64,000 nucleotides of DNA from NCBI RefSeq assembly GCF_020686965.1, contig NZ_JAJEPS010000007.1, forward strand, positions 1 to 64,000, given 5' to 3'. A program made the translations under genes and the position numbers. The notes beneath the pieces were generated by a model. It did no database searches. It was not told the origin of the DNA and saw only the letters and a list, made by a program, of their open reading frames with translations. Origin of the DNA: Hominiventricola filiformis. GTDB taxonomy: Bacteria; Bacillota; Clostridia; Lachnospirales; Lachnospiraceae. Each line of letters starts with the position of its first letter. Within the stretch, counting starts at the first letter, position 1. Below are positions 61,376-64,000 of the stretch, one piece after another.

Positions 61376-61442
61376 TTATTTAGAATGATATACTGATCAG
61401 GTAACCATACTAAGAACGAAGTGATAACAATCAGGAGAAATC

Positions 61443-63428
61443 ATGGACCATTTTAAGTTAGTATCTGAATATCAACCAACCGGGGACCAGCCCCAGGCAA
61501 TCAAAGAGCTGGTGGAAGGTTTTAAAGAAGGCAACCAGTTCGAGACACTTCTTGGTGTTACCGGATCCGGCAAGACCTTTACCATGGCCAATGTGATTCA
61601 GCAGCTTAATAAGCCTACGCTGATCATTGCCCATAATAAAACGCTGGCCGCACAGCTTTACGGGGAAATGAAGGAATTCTTTCCGGAGAATGCAGTGGAA
61701 TATTTTGTTTCCTATTATGATTATTACCAGCCAGAGGCTTATGTGCCCTCCAGCGATACCTATATTGCCAAAGATTCTGCGGTCAATGACGAGATTGATA
61801 AGCTGCGCCTGTCGGCGACGGCGGCCCTCATTGAGCGGCGGGACGTGATTATTGTCTCCAGTGTGTCCTGTATCTATGGTCTGGGTGAGCCGGAGAATTT
61901 TGAGAAAATGATGGTATCCCTGCGTCCGGGTATGGAGAAGGACCGGGACGAGGTCATCCGGCAGCTCATCGACATCCAATATGACCGGAACGAGATGGAT
62001 TTTAAACGAGGTACCTTCCGGGTGCGCGGAGATGTGGTGGAGATTATTCCGGCCAATGAATCCGATACCGCTGTGCGGGTGGAATTTTTCGGAGATGAGA
62101 TCGACCGGATTACCCAGATCGACGTGCTCACAGGAGAGATCAAGGGAGAGCTGGAGCATGTGGCTATTTTCCCGGCTTCTCACTATGTAGTACCTGCTGA
62201 GCAGATTAAGAAGGCAACAGCGGCGATTGAGCAGGAACTGGAAGAGCGGGTGCGCTATTTTAAAGGAGAAGACAAGCTTCTGGAAGCCCAGCGCATTGAG
62301 GAACGGACGAATTTTGATATCGAGATGCTCAAAGAAACGGGATTTTGCTCAGGAATCGAAAACTATTCGAGACATCTGGCAGGATTAAAGCCGGGGCAGC
62401 CTCCCCATACGCTGATGGATTATTTCCCGGATGATTCCCTGATTATTATCGATGAGTCCCATAAGACCGTACCCCAGATCCGGGGCATGTTCTTCGGCGA
62501 TCAGAGCAGAAAAACCACGTTGGTGGATTATGGGTTCCGTCTTCCATCGGCAAAGGATAACCGGCCATTAAACTTTGAGGAGTTTGAAAGCAAGATCAAT
62601 CAGCTGTTGTTTGTATCGGCGACACCGGGAGACTATGAAGCAGAACACGAGCTTCTAAGAGCGGAGCAGATTATCCGTCCTACCGGACTTTTGGATCCTG
62701 AGGTAGTGGTGCGTCCGGTGGAAGGGCAGATCGATGACCTGATCGGTGAGATTAATAAAGAAGTGGCAGCCCACCATAAGGTACTGATCACCACCCTGAC
62801 CAAGCGTATGGCGGAAGATCTGACCAACTATATGAAGGAACTGGGTATCCGGGTTCGTTACCTGCATTCCGATGTGGATACGCTGGAGCGGACGGAGATT
62901 ATCCGGGATATGCGTCTGGATGTCTTTGATGTGCTGGTGGGTATCAACCTGCTGCGAGAGGGACTGGATATTCCGGAGATTACGCTGGTGGCAATTCTGG
63001 ATGCGGATAAGGAAGGATTCCTGAGATCCGAGACATCCCTCATTCAGACCATTGGCCGTGCTGCGCGAAACAGCGAAGGCCATGTAATCATGTATGCGGA
63101 CAATATGACGGATTCCATGCGTCTGGCCATTGAAGAGACAGAGCGAAGACGTGAGATCCAGAAAGCATACAATGAGGAGCATGGAATCACCCCACAGACC
63201 ATCAAAAAGGCCGTGAGGGATTTGATCAGTATTTCCAAAGAAGTAGCTCAGAAGGATCTGCAGTTTGAGAAAGATCCGGAGTCCATGAGCGCAAAAGAAC
63301 TGGAAAAGCTCATTGGAGAAGTACAGAAGAAAATGAAGAAGGCGGCAGCGGAGCTGGATTTCGAGACGGCGGCAATGCTGCGTGATCAGATGATCGGACT
63401 GAAGAAGCAGTTACAGGAGATTTCATAG
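61443..63428 (+). CDS. uvrB: Excinuclease ABC subunit B
   Basis: A full-length 661-residue UvrB. The Walker A is GVTGSGKTFTMANVI near residue 39, the beta-hairpin that grips DNA is YYDYYQPEAYVPSSDTYIAKD, the DEAD-type box is IIIDESHKT, helicase motif VI is QTIGRAARNSEGHVIMYAD, and a C-terminal UVR motif binds UvrC (EKLIGEVQKKMKKAAAELDFETAAMLRDQ). It verifies DNA damage in nucleotide excision repair. AGGAGAAATC precedes the ATG. uvrA starts 3 bases after it. Confidence 0.97.
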   Translation: MDHFKLVSEYQPTGDQPQAIKELVEGFKEGNQFETLLGVTGSGKTFTMANVIQQLNKPTLIIAHNKTLAAQLYGEMKEFFPENAVEYFVSYYDYYQPEAYVPSSDTYIAKDSAVNDEIDKLRLSATAALIERRDVIIVSSVSCIYGLGEPENFEKMMVSLRPGMEKDRDEVIRQLIDIQYDRNEMDFKRGTFRVRGDVVEIIPANESDTAVRVEFFGDEIDRITQIDVLTGEIKGELEHVAIFPASHYVVPAEQIKKATAAIEQELEERVRYFKGEDKLLEAQRIEERTNFDIEMLKETGFCSGIENYSRHLAGLKPGQPPHTLMDYFPDDSLIIIDESHKTVPQIRGMFFGDQSRKTTLVDYGFRLPSAKDNRPLNFEEFESKINQLLFVSATPGDYEAEHELLRAEQIIRPTGLLDPEVVVRPVEGQIDDLIGEINKEVAAHHKVLITTLTKRMAEDLTNYMKELGIRVRYLHSDVDTLERTEIIRDMRLDVFDVLVGINLLREGLDIPEITLVAILDADKEGFLRSETSLIQTIGRAARNSEGHVIMYADNMTDSMRLAIEETERRREIQKAYNEEHGITPQTIKKAVRDLISISKEVAQKDLQFEKDPESMSAKELEKLIGEVQKKMKKAAAELDFETAAMLRDQMIGLKKQLQEIS

Positions 63429-63431
63429 AAG

Positions 63432-64000
63432 ATGGCAGAAGAGAGAAGAAAATTTATCAAGATCAGAGGTGCCAATGAGCATAATCTGAAAAATATCAGT
63501 TTGGAGATTCCGAGAAATGAGCTGGTAGTGCTCACCGGACTTTCCGGATCAGGAAAAAGTTCCCTGGCATTTGATACAATCTATGCAGAGGGACAGAGAC
63601 GCTATATGGAGTCCTTATCTTCCTATGCAAGACAGTTTTTGGGCCAGATGGAAAAGCCGGATGTGGAGAGTATTGAAGGACTGTCCCCGGCTATTTCCAT
63701 CGATCAGAAATCCACCAACCGGAACCCCAGATCTACTGTGGGTACGGTAACAGAGATTTATGACTATTTCCGTCTGCTCTATGCGAGAATCGGGATTCCC
63801 CACTGTCCAAAATGTGGCAGAGAAATTAAAAAGCAGAGCGTAGACCAGATGGTGGATCAGATTATGACATTGCCGGAGCGGACGAAGATTCAGCTGCTGG
63901 CACCGGTAGTAAAGGGACGGAAGGGCGAACATGTAAAGGTGCTGGAGAAAGCCAGAAAGAGCGGTTTTGTTCGGGTGAAGATCGACGGCCATATCTATGA
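63432..64000 (+). CDS. uvrA: Excinuclease ABC subunit A (5' part, runs off the window)
   Basis: The first 189 codons of UvrA, open to the end of the window. It shows FIKIRGANEHNLKNISLEIP, the first Walker A GLSGSGKSSLAFDTIYAEGQ, RYMESLSSYARQFLGQM, the Q-loop region SPAISIDQKSTNRNPRSTVGT, and the start of a zinc-binding module (HCPKCGREI). It partners the uvrB gene just upstream in damage recognition. The start ATG overlaps no gene but has only GAAGATGG before it; coupling to uvrB is likely. Confidence 0.95.
   Translation, partial: MAEERRKFIKIRGANEHNLKNISLEIPRNELVVLTGLSGSGKSSLAFDTIYAEGQRRYMESLSSYARQFLGQMEKPDVESIEGLSPAISIDQKSTNRNPRSTVGTVTEIYDYFRLLYARIGIPHCPKCGREIKKQSVDQMVDQIMTLPERTKIQLLAPVVKGRKGEHVKVLEKARKSGFVRVKIDGHIY

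Overview
The window reads as a chromosomal segment of a Gram-positive, low-to-mid GC Clostridia bacterium, most likely family Lachnospiraceae (Blautia/Dorea/Ruminococcus-type gut commensal). The reasons are strong AGGAGG ribosome sites, lipobox lipoproteins, choline-binding-type cell-wall repeats, a DUF4179 anti-sigma factor, and the order CdaR-like regulator, ftsE, ftsX, M23 hydrolase, S41 protease, class A PBP, uvrB, uvrA. This assignment is inference from gene content; no rRNA is present. I saw no tRNA, CRISPR array or complete insertion sequence.

Layout. 1-2007: AT-rich cassette of three small genes (DUF4869, mini-ATPase, TOPRIM-like protein) next to the 3' stump of a PTS IID gene. 2058-10612: cell-surface region with a beta-helix lipoprotein, a 5'-nucleotidase-like enzyme, a 1011-residue repeat protein with choline-binding-type repeats, and a broken CAP-domain surface gene. 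10716-13734: solute-binding lipoprotein plus a membrane-spanning sensor with a LuxR DNA-binding domain. 13937-25859: long same-strand cluster of SPFH/zinc-ribbon, zinc-ribbon membrane, TPM-domain and lipoprotein genes, resembling an expanded Bacillus YdjGHI module. 25945-33609: HD hydrolase, ECF sigma/anti-sigma pair, kinase gene remnants, a Phd/ParE-type toxin-antitoxin pair, an AT-rich DUF2130 gene, Nudix, papain-like and lipoprotein genes. 33690-34049: an Fst-like type I toxin-antitoxin locus made of a small unlisted ORF and a convergent antisense RNA. 34161-39372: MATE transporter and small genes, including an ArsC/Spx-like and a DnaJ-like protein. 39461-45039: ROK regulator divergent from a mannitol dehydrogenase-family gene, a GntP permease and an HPr-like/PfkB fusion. 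45101-49966: DUF3878-like, C69 dipeptidase, ClpX paralogue, LspA-like. 50199-61220: cell-division and envelope block. 61443-64000: uvrB and the start of uvrA.

The most notable observation is a shared promoter architecture upstream of 2221, 5492 and 13937. Two 18-base half-sites of the form TTCCAA...TT...ATA face each other across 20-21 bases. The downstream half-site lies exactly 20 bases from the -10 box in all three, where a -35 box should be and is not recognisable. The third copy directly follows the gene for the membrane LuxR-type sensor. I infer a local regulon in which a solute-binding protein and a membrane-tethered activator switch on surface proteins and a membrane-stress-like operon. 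Several genes are damaged: the CAP-domain gene, the FtsEX-linked M23 hydrolase (one-base frameshift before its catalytic HLHFG motif), and two kinase genes.
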